DNA of 64,000 bases from an uncultured Alistipes sp. (GCA_900550465.1 URSC01000007.1:1-64000), one strand, 5' to 3'. Shown: positions 51,023 through 60,265, counted from the first letter of the stretch. Numbers and translations are program-made. Notes: generated by a model from the letters alone, not told the origin.

Positions 51023-52273
51023 TCAGAAAGATTTGAAAATCAGACAGGAATTGTGGCCTCCGAAACCGAAGGTGTTATTAAGGGCCACATTGACCGCACG
51101 ATGTCCCGCCTTATTGAGAGTAAGGTCCATGCGATAATCTATCTCCGGATCCTCATGCGCGAAGTTGATGGTCGGAGGAACAACTGAGGACTGTATCGCG
51201 TGGATGCAGGCAAGCGCCTCTACCGCTCCGGCAGCACCGAGCAGATGGCCGTGCATGGACTTTGTGGAGCTGATGCTGAGCTTATACGCATGATCTCCGA
51301 AAACAGTCCTGACTCCTCTCAACTCCGCTACATCTCCGAGAGGTGTGGAAGTTCCATGAACATTGATATAATCCACCTCCTCCGGCCTGAGACCGGCATC
51401 CTCAAGAGCCAGCCGCATGACCTTGGCCGCACCGCTGCCGTCCGGAAGGGGTGCCGTGATGTGATAGGCGTCGGCGCTCATTCCGGCACCGGCCACCTCG
51501 GCATAGATACGGGCCCCGCGGGCCAGGGCGTGCTCCAGTTCCTCGAATACCAGGACAGCGGAGCCCTCGCCCATGACGAAACCGTCGCGGGTGGCATCGA
51601 AGGGACGGGAGGCCGTCATGTACTCTTCGTTGTTGGTGGAAAGAGCCTTGGAGGCATTGAACCCTCCGATGGAAGGAATGGTGACGGGAGCCTCCGCCCC
51701 GCCGGTAAGTATCACGTCGGCCTTACCGAGACGTATCAGGTTGAGAGCGTCGCCCATGGCGTGGGAGGACGAGGCGCAGGCCGAAGTGGTAGTGTAATTG
51801 GGCCCCGCAAATCCATAGTGAATGGATATCAGACCGGGAGCCATGTCCGATATCATCTTGGTAATAAGAAATGGGCTAAAGCGAGGGACATGTTCCCCTT
51901 CGCAATAACCCATTAACTCTTCTGTGAGGCTGCCTATACCTCCGATACCCGAGCCCAGTATGACTCCGGCCCTGTCCTTGTCAATCTTCTCAAGGTCCAG
52001 GCCGCTGTCAGCCACAGCCTGAAAGGCCGCAGCCATCGCGAACTGAGCGAAACGGTCTATCCGCCTCAGTTCCTTCCGGTCGATACCGTGCGCCGCGGGA
52101 TCAAAATTCTTGACCGTGCAGGCAAATCTGGTCTTGAAACGAGAAGTGTCGAAAGCTGTTATCAGCTCAGCACCGCTGACTCCGTTGTCCAGACTGGAGA
52201 AATATTCCTCTACTGTACTACCCAGAGGGTTGATCGTGCCGAGTCCTGTTACGACTACTCTCCTAAGACCCAT
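51023..52273 (-). CDS. fabF: 3-oxoacyl-[acyl-carrier-protein] synthase II
   Basis: A 416-residue thiolase-fold enzyme for fatty acid chain elongation. Catalytic Cys in TTSACASSSHAMGDA, His in INVHGTSTPLGD, Lys and His in STKSMHGHLLGAAG, and GFGGHNS near the C-terminus. It lies seven bases after acpP, the standard acpP-fabF pair; the rnc gene that often follows is replaced by the convergent DUF4270 gene. Confidence 0.96.
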   Translation of the reverse strand: MGLRRVVVTGLGTINPLGSTVEEYFSSLDNGVSGAELITAFDTSRFKTRFACTVKNFDPAAHGIDRKELRRIDRFAQFAMAAAFQAVADSGLDLEKIDKDRAGVILGSGIGGIGSLTEELMGYCEGEHVPRFSPFLITKMISDMAPGLISIHYGFAGPNYTTTSACASSSHAMGDALNLIRLGKADVILTGGAEAPVTIPSIGGFNASKALSTNNEEYMTASRPFDATRDGFVMGEGSAVLVFEELEHALARGARIYAEVAGAGMSADAYHITAPLPDGSGAAKVMRLALEDAGLRPEEVDYINVHGTSTPLGDVAELRGVRTVFGDHAYKLSISSTKSMHGHLLGAAGAVEALACIHAIQSSVVPPTINFAHEDPEIDYRMDLTLNKAGHRAVNVALNNTFGFGGHNSCLIFKSF

Positions 52274-52280
52274 GCAGTAA

Positions 52281-52517
52281 TTATTTGGTATGCTCCTCGA
52301 TGTAGTCGATAGCCTCGCCTACAGTCGAAATCTTCTCGGCTGCATCATCGGGAATCTCGATATTGAACTTCTTCTCGAACTCCATAATCAGCTCGACTGT
52401 ATCGAGGGAGTCAGCACCTAAATCGTTGGTAAAACTTGCATTGCGGGTAACTTCGCTCTCGTCAACACCGAGTTTGTTGACGATGATGGCGGTTACTTCA
52501 GAAACAACATCTGCCAT
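52281..52517 (-). CDS. acpP: Acyl carrier protein
   Basis: A 78-residue four-helix carrier. The phosphopantetheine Ser is in DLGADSLDTVELIMEFE, and FNIEIPDDAAEKISTVGEA follows as usual. First gene of the acpP-fabF pair. Confidence 0.97.
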   Translation of the reverse strand: MADVVSEVTAIIVNKLGVDESEVTRNASFTNDLGADSLDTVELIMEFEKKFNIEIPDDAAEKISTVGEAIDYIEEHTK

Positions 52518-52581
52518 GGTTTAAACTTTAGTTAATTGTTAGTTATTAAATCAAAATTTGCTGCAAATGAACATATAATTT

Positions 52582-52611
52582 TTGAAATAATGAAATTTTT
52601 ATGAACTTTGC
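52582..52611 (+). promoter_or_regulatory. Candidate promoter of purN
   Basis: TTG at 52582-52584, 18 bases, GAACTTTGC at 52603-52611; the -7 box keeps TTTGC but has GA in place of TA. It argues for a purN start at 52634, since the upstream ATG at 52601 lies within it. Confidence 0.45.
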
Positions 52612-52633
52612 AAGAATCCTATCCTGCTTTTCA

Positions 52634-53239
52634 ATGATGGAAAAAACTCCTAATATCGTCATATTTGCCTCTGGTTCAGGCTCTAACGCAGAAAACATCA
52701 TCAACTGGTCCAAAGAAAGGAATACCTACACCGTAAAAGGCGTGCTGTGCAACCGGAAAGACGCCTATGTCCTCACCCGCGCGGAGAGGCTCGGCATCCC
52801 CCACTGGACATTCACCGGAGCCGAGTTCAGGAACAACACCTTATTATATAATGGAAAGCAGACCTCCCTCACCGCAGCTTTGGCCAATCTGGAGACGGAC
52901 TACATAATACTCGCCGGATTCCTGCTCAAGGTGCCCGGATACCTGCTGGAGGAATACCCGGAGCGCATCCTGAACATCCACCCCGCCCTCCTGCCGTCGT
53001 ACGGAGGCAAGGGCATGTACGGAGACCATGTCCATCAGGCCGTAATAGCAGCCGGCGAGAAGGAATCAGGTATCACCATCCACATTGTCGACAGCCAGTA
53101 CGACCATGGCAAGACCATATACCAGGCCCGCTGCACAGTTACGCCCGAAGACACTCCCGAGACTCTTTTCGCCAAAGTCCATGAGCTGGAAAAGGCCTAT
53201 CCTGAGGTCATCGAAAAATATGTCACGGGCAGGCAATAA
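52634..53239 (+). CDS. purN: Phosphoribosylglycinamide formyltransferase
   Basis: A 201-residue enzyme that formylates GAR in purine synthesis using 10-formyl-THF. IVIFASGSGSNAENII at the N-terminus, LNIHPALLPSYGGKGMYGD with the catalytic Asn and His, and GITIHIVDSQYDHGKTIYQ with the catalytic Asp are present. Adjacent ATGs at 52634 and 52637 are both plausible; the ORF also reaches back to 52601 but that overlaps the promoter. Confidence 0.93.
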   Translation: MMEKTPNIVIFASGSGSNAENIINWSKERNTYTVKGVLCNRKDAYVLTRAERLGIPHWTFTGAEFRNNTLLYNGKQTSLTAALANLETDYIILAGFLLKVPGYLLEEYPERILNIHPALLPSYGGKGMYGDHVHQAVIAAGEKESGITIHIVDSQYDHGKTIYQARCTVTPEDTPETLFAKVHELEKAYPEVIEKYVTGRQ

Positions 53240-53304
53240 ACCTCTTTTCTAAAAATTTTTTATAGATATCCGAACAGTCTCCCGTCCTTAGAATTAATTA
53301 ACCT

Positions 53305-53320
53305 TTACCCTTTTGGGTAT
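53305..53320. promoter_or_regulatory. Small inverted repeat upstream of the E1-like gene
   Basis: TACCC, loop TTTT, GGGTA (53306-53319) lies about 55 bases before the ATG at 53374. The region also has CCTTTGG at 53345-53351 but no full promoter match. It may be an operator; the evidence is only the dyad. Confidence 0.3.
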
Positions 53321-53373
53321 AGGATAAATAGATTTTTTAAGGGACCTTTGGAATAAATCTAAAATTCAATATT

Positions 53374-54150
53374 ATGGGACGGTATGACTACAATCGGATT
53401 TTCATCTCCGACCAGGAGCAGGAGACAATCCGAAACTGCAGGGTATTTATCGGCGGAGCTGCCTCCGGCAGTGTAATAGCCGAATGCGCTCTAAGACTCG
53501 GCTTCGAAAAAATGACCCTGGTAGACAACAGCAGTGTTCAGATGTCCGATCTCAACCGCCACAATTTCACCATGGAGGACATCGGACACAACAAAGCTGA
53601 AGCCGTAGGCAGACGCCTTCTATCCATAAACCCCGACGCAGACATCAGGGTCATAGACCGGACAATCAATCAAGACAACGCCGAAGCCCTGCTGGAAGGA
53701 CACAACATCGCCGTCAACGCAATCGACATCAGTGCCGAATCCCGGGCCGAGACCAATCTCGCTTTTGACAATGTCTGTGAGAATATGAACATCACCGTCA
53801 TACATCCCTACAACATAGGCTTCGCCTCCCTCGTCGTGGTCGTCAAGCCCGGTAAACCCAGGCTGGCGACACTTAAAGAGAACGGGGATGCTGCTGAAGA
53901 ACGTTTCGAGCGGGCAGTCATAGAATACATAGACAGGTACTTCGACCACAAGGCCAATCCCAAGATATGGCTGGACCAGCTGCTGTGGGCCACCGTAGAC
54001 ACAAAGGAAGAACGCCTGCCCGAAATGTCGATAGCCGCGTACATCGCGGGAGGCGTATGCACCAATCTGCTCTACAAACTCGCGTGCGGCAAATTCGTAA
54101 AGTTTTTTCCGAACTTCTACTTCTATTCCGCCAAGGACGACATGAACTAA
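53374..54150 (+). CDS. Orphan E1-like (ThiF/MoeB/HesA fold) protein
   Basis: A 258-residue Rossmann protein. YNRIFISDQEQETIRNCRVF leads into VFIGGAASGSVIAECALRLG, where ThiF-like enzymes have GxGxxG; the middle Gly is Ala. VDNSSVQMSDLNRHNF corresponds to the D.D..SNLxRQ motif with several changes, K in GHNKAE is kept, and AIDISAESR replaces the TDN..TR motif. No zinc CxxC pairs and no clear catalytic Cys are seen. No ubiquitin-like carrier, sulfurtransferase or JAB protein is nearby, so sulfur transfer or ubiquitin-like chemistry cannot be claimed. It overlaps convergently with the PAS-LuxR gene by four bases. Confidence 0.78.
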   Translation: MGRYDYNRIFISDQEQETIRNCRVFIGGAASGSVIAECALRLGFEKMTLVDNSSVQMSDLNRHNFTMEDIGHNKAEAVGRRLLSINPDADIRVIDRTINQDNAEALLEGHNIAVNAIDISAESRAETNLAFDNVCENMNITVIHPYNIGFASLVVVVKPGKPRLATLKENGDAAEERFERAVIEYIDRYFDHKANPKIWLDQLLWATVDTKEERLPEMSIAAYIAGGVCTNLLYKLACGKFVKFFPNFYFYSAKDDMN

Positions 54151-54926
54151 ACCAGCTTTCTGGCTTTAGCACAGGCTATGGCCTCCGTGATGTTGCTGAC
54201 TCCCAGCTTGACGAACAGGGACTTTCGGTAACCTTTGACAGAGTCTACCGATTTGAAGATGGCATCGGCGATCTCGTTCATGGTAAAGCCTCTGTTGGAG
54301 AGAATGAGCACCGCTTTCTCAAGGTCCGTAAGAATCTCCTGAGGGCTCTCTTTCCATGTCATCGTGTCAAGGTCGTAATACCACACCTTGGATGATATTT
54401 CGCTGGTGACAGCGGCCCGCAGGACGGAATCATCAGGTGCCCAGTCAATCGAGCACAGAATCAGCCACAGCTCTCCGGCATCCGAAAGAGCCAGGGGGGT
54501 ACGCTTGTGGTGAACCAGCCTCCACTCGCCCATACGGGGACTGCGGATGTGGTAGTTGTATGAAACACTGTACCGGGTACGCTCGGATACCGGCAGATGG
54601 TGAATAAAATCCAGGGATGCTCTGTTAATCTCAATCAACGCATGAACTTCTTCCGGCTTACACTGCTCGATAAGGAAATCGAAACCCTTCGCCATGACCT
54701 CCTCCCGGGAGCTGCCGCAAAGAAAGATAGGATTGTCCGAAACATACAGAAAGTTCATCTTACAATAATCCATTACATAAATTGACTGATAAGTAAGTCT
54801 TGAGACCGCATCGAGCATCTCGAAATAGGACTGGACTTTGCTGTACTCCACGTCGGAAACCTTAGCGATCGGTTCATTTCCTACGAGGAGGCCTGACATA
54901 GAGGCAGTTCTATCGTTGTCACTCAT
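54147..54926 (-). CDS. PAS-LuxR type transcriptional regulator
   Basis: A 259-residue regulator: N-terminal segment, a PAS-like sensor domain (about residues 40-170, with YVMDYCKMNFLYVSDNPIFL) and a C-terminal LuxR helix-turn-helix (about 195-259, LTDLEKAVLILSNRGFTMNE and VDSVKGYRKSLFVKLGV). No receiver domain and no acyl-homoserine-lactone partner. It is divergent from the FISUMP-TonB operon and likely controls it. Its own promoter is at 54966-54995. Confidence 0.82.
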   Translation of the reverse strand: MSDNDRTASMSGLLVGNEPIAKVSDVEYSKVQSYFEMLDAVSRLTYQSIYVMDYCKMNFLYVSDNPIFLCGSSREEVMAKGFDFLIEQCKPEEVHALIEINRASLDFIHHLPVSERTRYSVSYNYHIRSPRMGEWRLVHHKRTPLALSDAGELWLILCSIDWAPDDSVLRAAVTSEISSKVWYYDLDTMTWKESPQEILTDLEKAVLILSNRGFTMNEIADAIFKSVDSVKGYRKSLFVKLGVSNITEAIACAKARKLV

Positions 54927-54965
54927 AGTTAAAAGATGTTTTGGAATAAATCAGAATCAACATTG

Positions 54966-54995
54966 CAAATATAACATTTTCGTTTTTTAAATCAA
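54966..54995 (-). promoter_or_regulatory. Promoter of the PAS-LuxR gene
   Basis: On the minus strand TTG (54995-54993), 19 bases, TATATTTGC (54973-54965). Perfect fit to the consensus; the ATG at 54926 is about 38 bases further on. Confidence 0.7.
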
Positions 54996-55030
54996 ACAGT
55001 TAAAAGCGGTTTTGTGTCCGCATCATGTCA

Positions 55031-55078
55031 TCATTTATAGGGATTGAAGCCCCCGTGAATAGTCATTTGTAGGGATTG
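55031..55078 (+). repeat. Direct repeats TCATTTRTAGGGATTG, putative operator
   Basis: TCATTTATAGGGATTG (55031-55046) and TCATTTGTAGGGATTG (55063-55078) differ in one of 16 bases and are 32 bases apart, i.e. about three helical turns. The second copy ends exactly with the TTG -33 box of the lipoprotein operon promoter. The region between the divergent regulator and operon is otherwise AT-rich; it is the natural site for activator binding. Confidence 0.65.
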
Positions 55079-55106
55079 TGCCGATACAGGCGAGCGCGTA
55101 ACTTTG
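55076..55106 (+). promoter_or_regulatory. Promoter of the lipoprotein/TonB receptor/peptidase operon
   Basis: TTG at 55076-55078, 20 bases, TAACTTTG at 55099-55106; ATG at 55133 follows after 26 bases. Exact match to the Bacteroidota consensus. Confidence 0.75.
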
Positions 55107-55132
55107 GGCCTGTTTTTAAAATTTTGACATTC

Positions 55133-56143
55133 ATGAAAAGAAGCGTTGTTATTTCTGTCCTCGCAGGTGCAGTGCTCATGGCATCCGTCTCATGCGAGGA
55201 AAAACATCCCGCCCCCAGCATCTCAATCGAGCCTACAAGCATCTCCGTTCCCGGAGAGGGCGGCACCTATCAAGTCAGCATCACATCCAACAGTTCGTGG
55301 AGCGCACTTCATGACGTAGAATACATCGAGGTCTCCCCGGCCAGCGGCGAGGGAGACGCCACTGTAAATATCACGGTAGGGCAGAATCCACTGGAGGGCA
55401 CAGCCACATCCTTCAACGTCGTATTCACATGTACCAGCGGTGAGAGCACCGCTACGGCCACACTCACTGTCAACCAGGAGGCCGCACAGCCTGAGAATAC
55501 AGTTCTCATCGACGGGGAACTGTACCAGACAGCCGTGCTGGCGGACGGCCGCACATGGATGGTGGAGAACCTCAGGTATATACCTGATGGAATGATTGTA
55601 TCCTCCGACCCCGCCGATGGCTCCGGCCTCTGGTATCCCAACTTCGGCAGCGACGTGGCCATGACAGATGCGGACAGCATAGCCAAGTACGGCCTGCTCT
55701 ATTCTCCGTTCACAGCCATGGGCATAGAGCCCGGGGACGTGAATGAAAGCAACTACACCTCATTCGAGGGTACTCAGGGCATCTGCCCCGACGGCTGGCA
55801 CATTCCCACTCAGGCAGAGGCAGAGGAGCTGATACAGGCTTATTGGGATGATGACCAGGAGGGTGCCTCCATCGACAATCTGGATGCAGCCGGCTTCAAC
55901 ACAGTCCTCGGCGGTTTCGTTCAGCGCAACAACTCAGGGGCAACCGGACGCTACTCCTCAGCAATGCCCGGATATATCATCCTCTCTACCGGCAACAGCT
56001 ACACCGTCAACGATGAAGGAGTCATCACCTCGCAGAACAAGGGGCTGATGAAGACCGTAACCACCAAGTACCAGAGATTCACCGTCGCCAACATCGCCAA
56101 CTACGGCGGAGCCAACGTCCGCTGCATCAAGGACGCAGAGTAG
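55133..56143 (+). CDS. BACON-domain lipoprotein with FISUMP domain
   Basis: A 336-residue surface or periplasmic lipoprotein: signal peptide MKRSVVISVLAGAVLMASVSC with lipidated Cys at residue 21, a BACON domain (about 29-125; SISIEPTSISVPGEGGTYQV, SSWSA) and a Fibrobacter-type paralogous (FISUMP) domain (about 130-336; GRTWMVENLRYIP, CPDGWHIPTQAEAEEL, GANVRCIKD). BACON domains are linked to glycan or mucin binding. First gene of the operon, followed three bases later by the TonB receptor, so it may present ligand to it. Confidence 0.85.
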   Translation: MKRSVVISVLAGAVLMASVSCEEKHPAPSISIEPTSISVPGEGGTYQVSITSNSSWSALHDVEYIEVSPASGEGDATVNITVGQNPLEGTATSFNVVFTCTSGESTATATLTVNQEAAQPENTVLIDGELYQTAVLADGRTWMVENLRYIPDGMIVSSDPADGSGLWYPNFGSDVAMTDADSIAKYGLLYSPFTAMGIEPGDVNESNYTSFEGTQGICPDGWHIPTQAEAEELIQAYWDDDQEGASIDNLDAAGFNTVLGGFVQRNNSGATGRYSSAMPGYIILSTGNSYTVNDEGVITSQNKGLMKTVTTKYQRFTVANIANYGGANVRCIKDAE

Positions 56144-56146
56144 CCG

Positions 56147-59065
56147 ATGCCTCTCTTCAGACGCATCATCGCAGCCATTGTACTGCTGGCTGGACTGACT
56201 GCTTCGGATGCCCGCGCAAGCAGCAGCCAAGACGGATACAGCCTCTCCGGAACTGTCACCGACAGCACCTCCGGAGAGGCTTTGTACATGGCTGAAATCG
56301 TAGTGAGGGAACTGGGTCTGTGGACCGCTACTGACGAGAAGGGCCGGTTCAGCATCGGTCCATTGCCTCAGGGACATTACATCATGGAGATCTCCCTGCT
56401 TGGATATGAGTCCCGGGGCATCGGCATCAGCATCTCCGGCCGCGACATCACGGACCTGAATATCCGGCTGAGAATATCCAGCCTCTATCTGAACGAAGTG
56501 GTGGTCACAGCCGAGGAGGGCGGAGGCCTCAGCTCCGTATCCCGCATCTCCACCCAGACCATAGAGCACGTCCAGCCCTCCAGCCTGAGGGACGTGATGC
56601 AGCTCCTTCCCGGCAGCGTGACATCCAACCCATCATTAACATCGGCCAACACCCTGTCCATCCGCGACATCAGCGACAACTCGGCCAATATAGCCGGCAC
56701 GGCCCTCATCCTCGACGGGGCAGCCCTGAGCAATGACGCCAACATGCAGATGCTCTCCGCCGGAACGGCAGTCAACTCCGGCAACAGCAACACGGCTTCT
56801 ACCGCAGGAGGGGGCATAGATGTCCGTCAGATATCCACGGACAATATTGAATCGGTCGAGGTCATCCGCGGCATCCCTTCCGTAGTCTATGGGGACATGA
56901 CCTCCGGAGCGGTGATAGTCAACACAAAAGCAGGAGTGACTCCCTGGCAGGTGAGGCTCAAGGCCGACCCTCAGCTCAAGCAAGTCTCCTTCGGGAAAGG
57001 CTTTTCCCTTGGGGAAAACCGCGGTGTGATGAATTTCGACGCGGACTATGCCAATGCCGTATCGGACGTGCGCACCCCCACCTCGGCCTTCAACCGGGTA
57101 AACTTCCAGGCCGGTTACTCCAACTCATTCGCACAGCGGCGCCTTACCTTCAACGCCAGGCTGAGGGCAGGATGGTCCAATGCGACCAACATCAGCGACC
57201 CCGACCTCTTCCTGGACGAGATATCCCAGTCCCGGGACCTGAGCCTGCGTCTCAACATCAACGGACGCTGGAACATCAACCGGCCATGGATCTCCAGCCT
57301 GGAATATCTGGCCACCGGAAGCTGGTCCGACCAGTATTCCCGCGACCGCAGCTACCAGGGCTCGGCCGGCTACACTCCCGTGGCCACAGTACGGGAGGAT
57401 TTCACGGGCACAGGCTTCTTCACACAGCCGCAGTACTATTCTGACGTGAGTGTCTACGGAGAGCCTGTAGACGCCAACATAAAACTGACGGCCAACCAGT
57501 TCGGACAGTACGGAAAAGTCTCCAACCGCGTCCTGCTGGGAGGAGAGTGGAAGGTTCAGGGCAATGTGGGAGAGGGAAAGGTGTTCGACCCCCTCTGTCC
57601 TCCCAACCCGGGAGCATCCACATCCCTGAGGGAAAGGTCCTACTCCGACATACCGTTCCTTCACCGGCTGACCGGCTACATCGAGGACAATCTGAGATTC
57701 CCTCTCGGTCCCACTTCACTCGAAATTCAGGCCGGAGTCCGCATCAACGGACTGATGGCCGGCGGCATCGGCACATCCAATTTTCTCACCGCAGAGCCGA
57801 GGGCCAACCTCAAATACCATATAGCCGGGAACGGCCCGTCATCATGGCTGCGGGAACTGAGCATAAGGGGCGGCTGGGGTATATCGTACAAGATGCCGTC
57901 CATGGTCTATCTCTATCCGGAGGCGGCCTATAAGGACATGGTGTCTTTCTCCTACAATGACTTCGACGCCAACGGCTATGGCATGAACGTGATCACCACC
58001 AAGAAGGTAGAAACCGTCAACCCGGACCTGACCCCCCAGCGCTCCCGCAACATAGAGGCCGGAGTGGAGTTCGACGCCACTGCTGTCAGCGGCTCGATAG
58101 TGTACTTCAACGAATACCTGACCGACGGCTACGGCTTCGTCACGGAATACGTCCCCATGATGTACAACCGCTACGGCTATACATGGGGAGCGGACGGCAA
58201 CCCGTCCCAGACGACCCTGCCCTCGGGAGTGCGGCCCGTATTCCTCGACGGACAGGTGAGTGTGGGCGGGGAGACCCTGCCATTCATCACCGACACGACG
58301 TTCATGTCCTATTCCAGGCCAGTCAACAACATCACCAACCGCAAGTGGGGAGTGGAGATAGCCCTGGACTTCGCCCGTATCAGGGCCCTCAACACCACGA
58401 TAAGTCTAAGCGGTGCATACATGAATATAGAGACCCACAATGGCGGAGAGACCATGAGGCTCTACTCGGGAGGCACCGGAGGCCGCTCCTACCCCTACGT
58501 GGGAGTCTACGCCGGAAGCACCTCCGCATCCAATGGATCAGTCCGCGAGAGACTGAATACCAACCTGATGATAGTCACCCACATTCCCCGCATAGCCATG
58601 GTCATGACACTCACCGCCCAGATGGTATTCCTCGACCGCAGCCAGAGCCTGTCGGAGGTGAACGGAGTATCCCAGCCATATTTCTACGACGAGTCAGGCC
58701 GCAGGGTGTCAGGCGCGGAGGCCCTCAACGACAGGGAACACACCAAGCTCATCAACCCCCTGTACATCATCAACCGGGCAGGAGACATCATACCGTTCAC
58801 GCAGGAAATGGAGGCAGATCCCACATACGCCAACCTCATCCTGAGCACCAACACCGCCAACTACTACATCCGCCAGAGCTATCCCTTCTACGGCATGCTC
58901 AACATCCGTGTAACAAAACAGATCAAGGACATAGCCACCGTCTCTTTCTACGCCAACAACTTCCTCAATTTCCGGGGCCGGGTGCGCAACAGCGTCACCG
59001 GCTACCTTTCCGACCGCAACACCCCGATATACTTCGGAGCTGAGGTAAAAATCACCATCAAATGA
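56147..59065 (+). CDS. TonB-dependent outer-membrane receptor with carboxypeptidase-like N-terminal domain
   Basis: A 972-residue receptor: signal peptide (about 1-26), CarboxypepD_reg-like domain (about 30-115; SLSGTVTDSTSGEALYMAEI), the TonB-box-like LNEVVVTAEE, plug domain (about 130-265; TVNSGNS-rich with NIESVEVIRGIPSVVYGDMT) and a 22-strand barrel region ending IYFGAEVKITIK. It is not followed by SusD but by a DUF4876 lipoprotein, so it is not a classic SusCD glycan importer. Substrate unknown. Overlaps the next gene by four bases (ATGA). Confidence 0.9.
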   Translation: MPLFRRIIAAIVLLAGLTASDARASSSQDGYSLSGTVTDSTSGEALYMAEIVVRELGLWTATDEKGRFSIGPLPQGHYIMEISLLGYESRGIGISISGRDITDLNIRLRISSLYLNEVVVTAEEGGGLSSVSRISTQTIEHVQPSSLRDVMQLLPGSVTSNPSLTSANTLSIRDISDNSANIAGTALILDGAALSNDANMQMLSAGTAVNSGNSNTASTAGGGIDVRQISTDNIESVEVIRGIPSVVYGDMTSGAVIVNTKAGVTPWQVRLKADPQLKQVSFGKGFSLGENRGVMNFDADYANAVSDVRTPTSAFNRVNFQAGYSNSFAQRRLTFNARLRAGWSNATNISDPDLFLDEISQSRDLSLRLNINGRWNINRPWISSLEYLATGSWSDQYSRDRSYQGSAGYTPVATVREDFTGTGFFTQPQYYSDVSVYGEPVDANIKLTANQFGQYGKVSNRVLLGGEWKVQGNVGEGKVFDPLCPPNPGASTSLRERSYSDIPFLHRLTGYIEDNLRFPLGPTSLEIQAGVRINGLMAGGIGTSNFLTAEPRANLKYHIAGNGPSSWLRELSIRGGWGISYKMPSMVYLYPEAAYKDMVSFSYNDFDANGYGMNVITTKKVETVNPDLTPQRSRNIEAGVEFDATAVSGSIVYFNEYLTDGYGFVTEYVPMMYNRYGYTWGADGNPSQTTLPSGVRPVFLDGQVSVGGETLPFITDTTFMSYSRPVNNITNRKWGVEIALDFARIRALNTTISLSGAYMNIETHNGGETMRLYSGGTGGRSYPYVGVYAGSTSASNGSVRERLNTNLMIVTHIPRIAMVMTLTAQMVFLDRSQSLSEVNGVSQPYFYDESGRRVSGAEALNDREHTKLINPLYIINRAGDIIPFTQEMEADPTYANLILSTNTANYYIRQSYPFYGMLNIRVTKQIKDIATVSFYANNFLNFRGRVRNSVTGYLSDRNTPIYFGAEVKITIK

Positions 59066-60261
59066 GAAAAGCCCATATCTTCATACTAATAGCCGCATTG
59101 GCCCTGACATCATGCCTCAGGGAGCAGGACAGCTCAGCCCTGCTGGAAGTGCAGCTGGTCCTCCCGGAGGAGACTGATGCCGGCATAGACCTTTCCATGG
59201 TGGAAATCAAACTCCAGGCAAAGGATATCCAGCTGACCTACACCGCCCGGCCCGATACGTCCGGCAAAGCCGTATTCCACGTCCGTCCGGGCAAATACGA
59301 CCTGCTGGCCTCGGCCTATTTCGAAGACACCCGCACCGCGGTCAACGGCTCCACGACGGAATTCATCCTCACCGAAGAGGGCATTATCGCCGACGACGGC
59401 AGCACGGAGGGCTCTACCATAGAGCTGCTGCTCAACGTAGCCGCCCCCAACCCCCTGATCATACGCGAGCTCTACTTCCACGGATCCTCCACCCTTGAGG
59501 GGGCCAACTACCTCAGGGACCAGTATTTCGAGCTGTACAACAACGCCGGTCCGGAAGGAGAGGTCATCTACCTCGACTCCACCTGCGTGGCCTGCGTCTT
59601 CCCGGCCAACTCCACCACCGGCAACAATGCCTGGGAGGGCAGTGACACCGTAGCCATTTTCCAGATGTTCTGGATGTTCCCCGGAGACGGCAATACCTGG
59701 GCACTGGCCCCGGGAGAATCCTGTGTAGTGGCCGTAAGGGCAGCCGTAGACCATTCTGACAGAGCCACCTCGGGGCTACAGCTCAACAAAGCCCATTTCG
59801 GCTGCTATGCCGACCATCTGACCGGACAAGAAATATCAGCCGGAGTCACCCCTATGGTCTGCTACATGGCCGGACAGGGTACGGCGTGGGGTCTCTCCTA
59901 CAGCTCGCCGGCCTTCGTGGTATTCAAGCCGGAGATGGGAGTCACCCAATACCGGGCTCATCCGGAAATATGGGAAAGGTATGAGCCGGGCAAGACCTCA
60001 GGGACCAAATACTGGCACATCCCCGCCTCGTGGATTATCGACGGGGTAGAATGTGTGGACACTCCGGAAGGGGCCATAAAGCGCCTGCCCTCCACCGTGG
60101 ACGCCTCCTATACCTGGATGCGCTCGGCCAAATACTCCGGCAAGTGCGTCACCCGCATCCTCGACAGAGTCGAGGACGGCATAGAGATATTCATGGACAC
60201 CAACAACTCGGACACGGACTTCATCCCCGACAGTCCCCTGTCCCCAAGACTAAGACAGTAG
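59062..60261 (+). CDS. DUF4876 lipoprotein
   Basis: A 399-residue lipoprotein: signal peptide FILIAALALTSC with Cys near residue 18, a carboxypeptidase-regulatory-like beta domain (about 25-115; VEIKLQAKDIQLTYTARPDT) and the DUF4876 region with a lamin-tail-like segment (LIIRELYFHGSSTLEGANYL, DQYFELYNNAG). These proteins always seem to come with a TonB receptor and probably sit on the outer membrane, in the place SusD holds in glycan systems. Ligand unknown. Confidence 0.82.
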   Translation: MRKAHIFILIAALALTSCLREQDSSALLEVQLVLPEETDAGIDLSMVEIKLQAKDIQLTYTARPDTSGKAVFHVRPGKYDLLASAYFEDTRTAVNGSTTEFILTEEGIIADDGSTEGSTIELLLNVAAPNPLIIRELYFHGSSTLEGANYLRDQYFELYNNAGPEGEVIYLDSTCVACVFPANSTTGNNAWEGSDTVAIFQMFWMFPGDGNTWALAPGESCVVAVRAAVDHSDRATSGLQLNKAHFGCYADHLTGQEISAGVTPMVCYMAGQGTAWGLSYSSPAFVVFKPEMGVTQYRAHPEIWERYEPGKTSGTKYWHIPASWIIDGVECVDTPEGAIKRLPSTVDASYTWMRSAKYSGKCVTRILDRVEDGIEIFMDTNNSDTDFIPDSPLSPRLRQ

Positions 60262-60265
60262 TCCC

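Noticed and set aside
53240..53373. tRNA or small RNA in the gap before the E1-like gene
   Set aside because: No cloverleaf or terminator could be drawn; only a 5-bp dyad is seen.
53374..54150. Antiphage system with E1 protein (CBASS Cap2 or Bil type)
   Set aside because: No nucleotidyltransferase, effector, E2, JAB peptidase or ubiquitin-like gene is next to it.
54147..54926. Quorum-sensing LuxR regulator
   Set aside because: No autoinducer domain and no LuxI gene; the sensor part looks PAS-like.
56147..60261. SusC/SusD glycan utilisation locus
   Set aside because: The gene after the receptor is a DUF4876 protein with no SusD TPR-type features, and no glycoside hydrolases are nearby.
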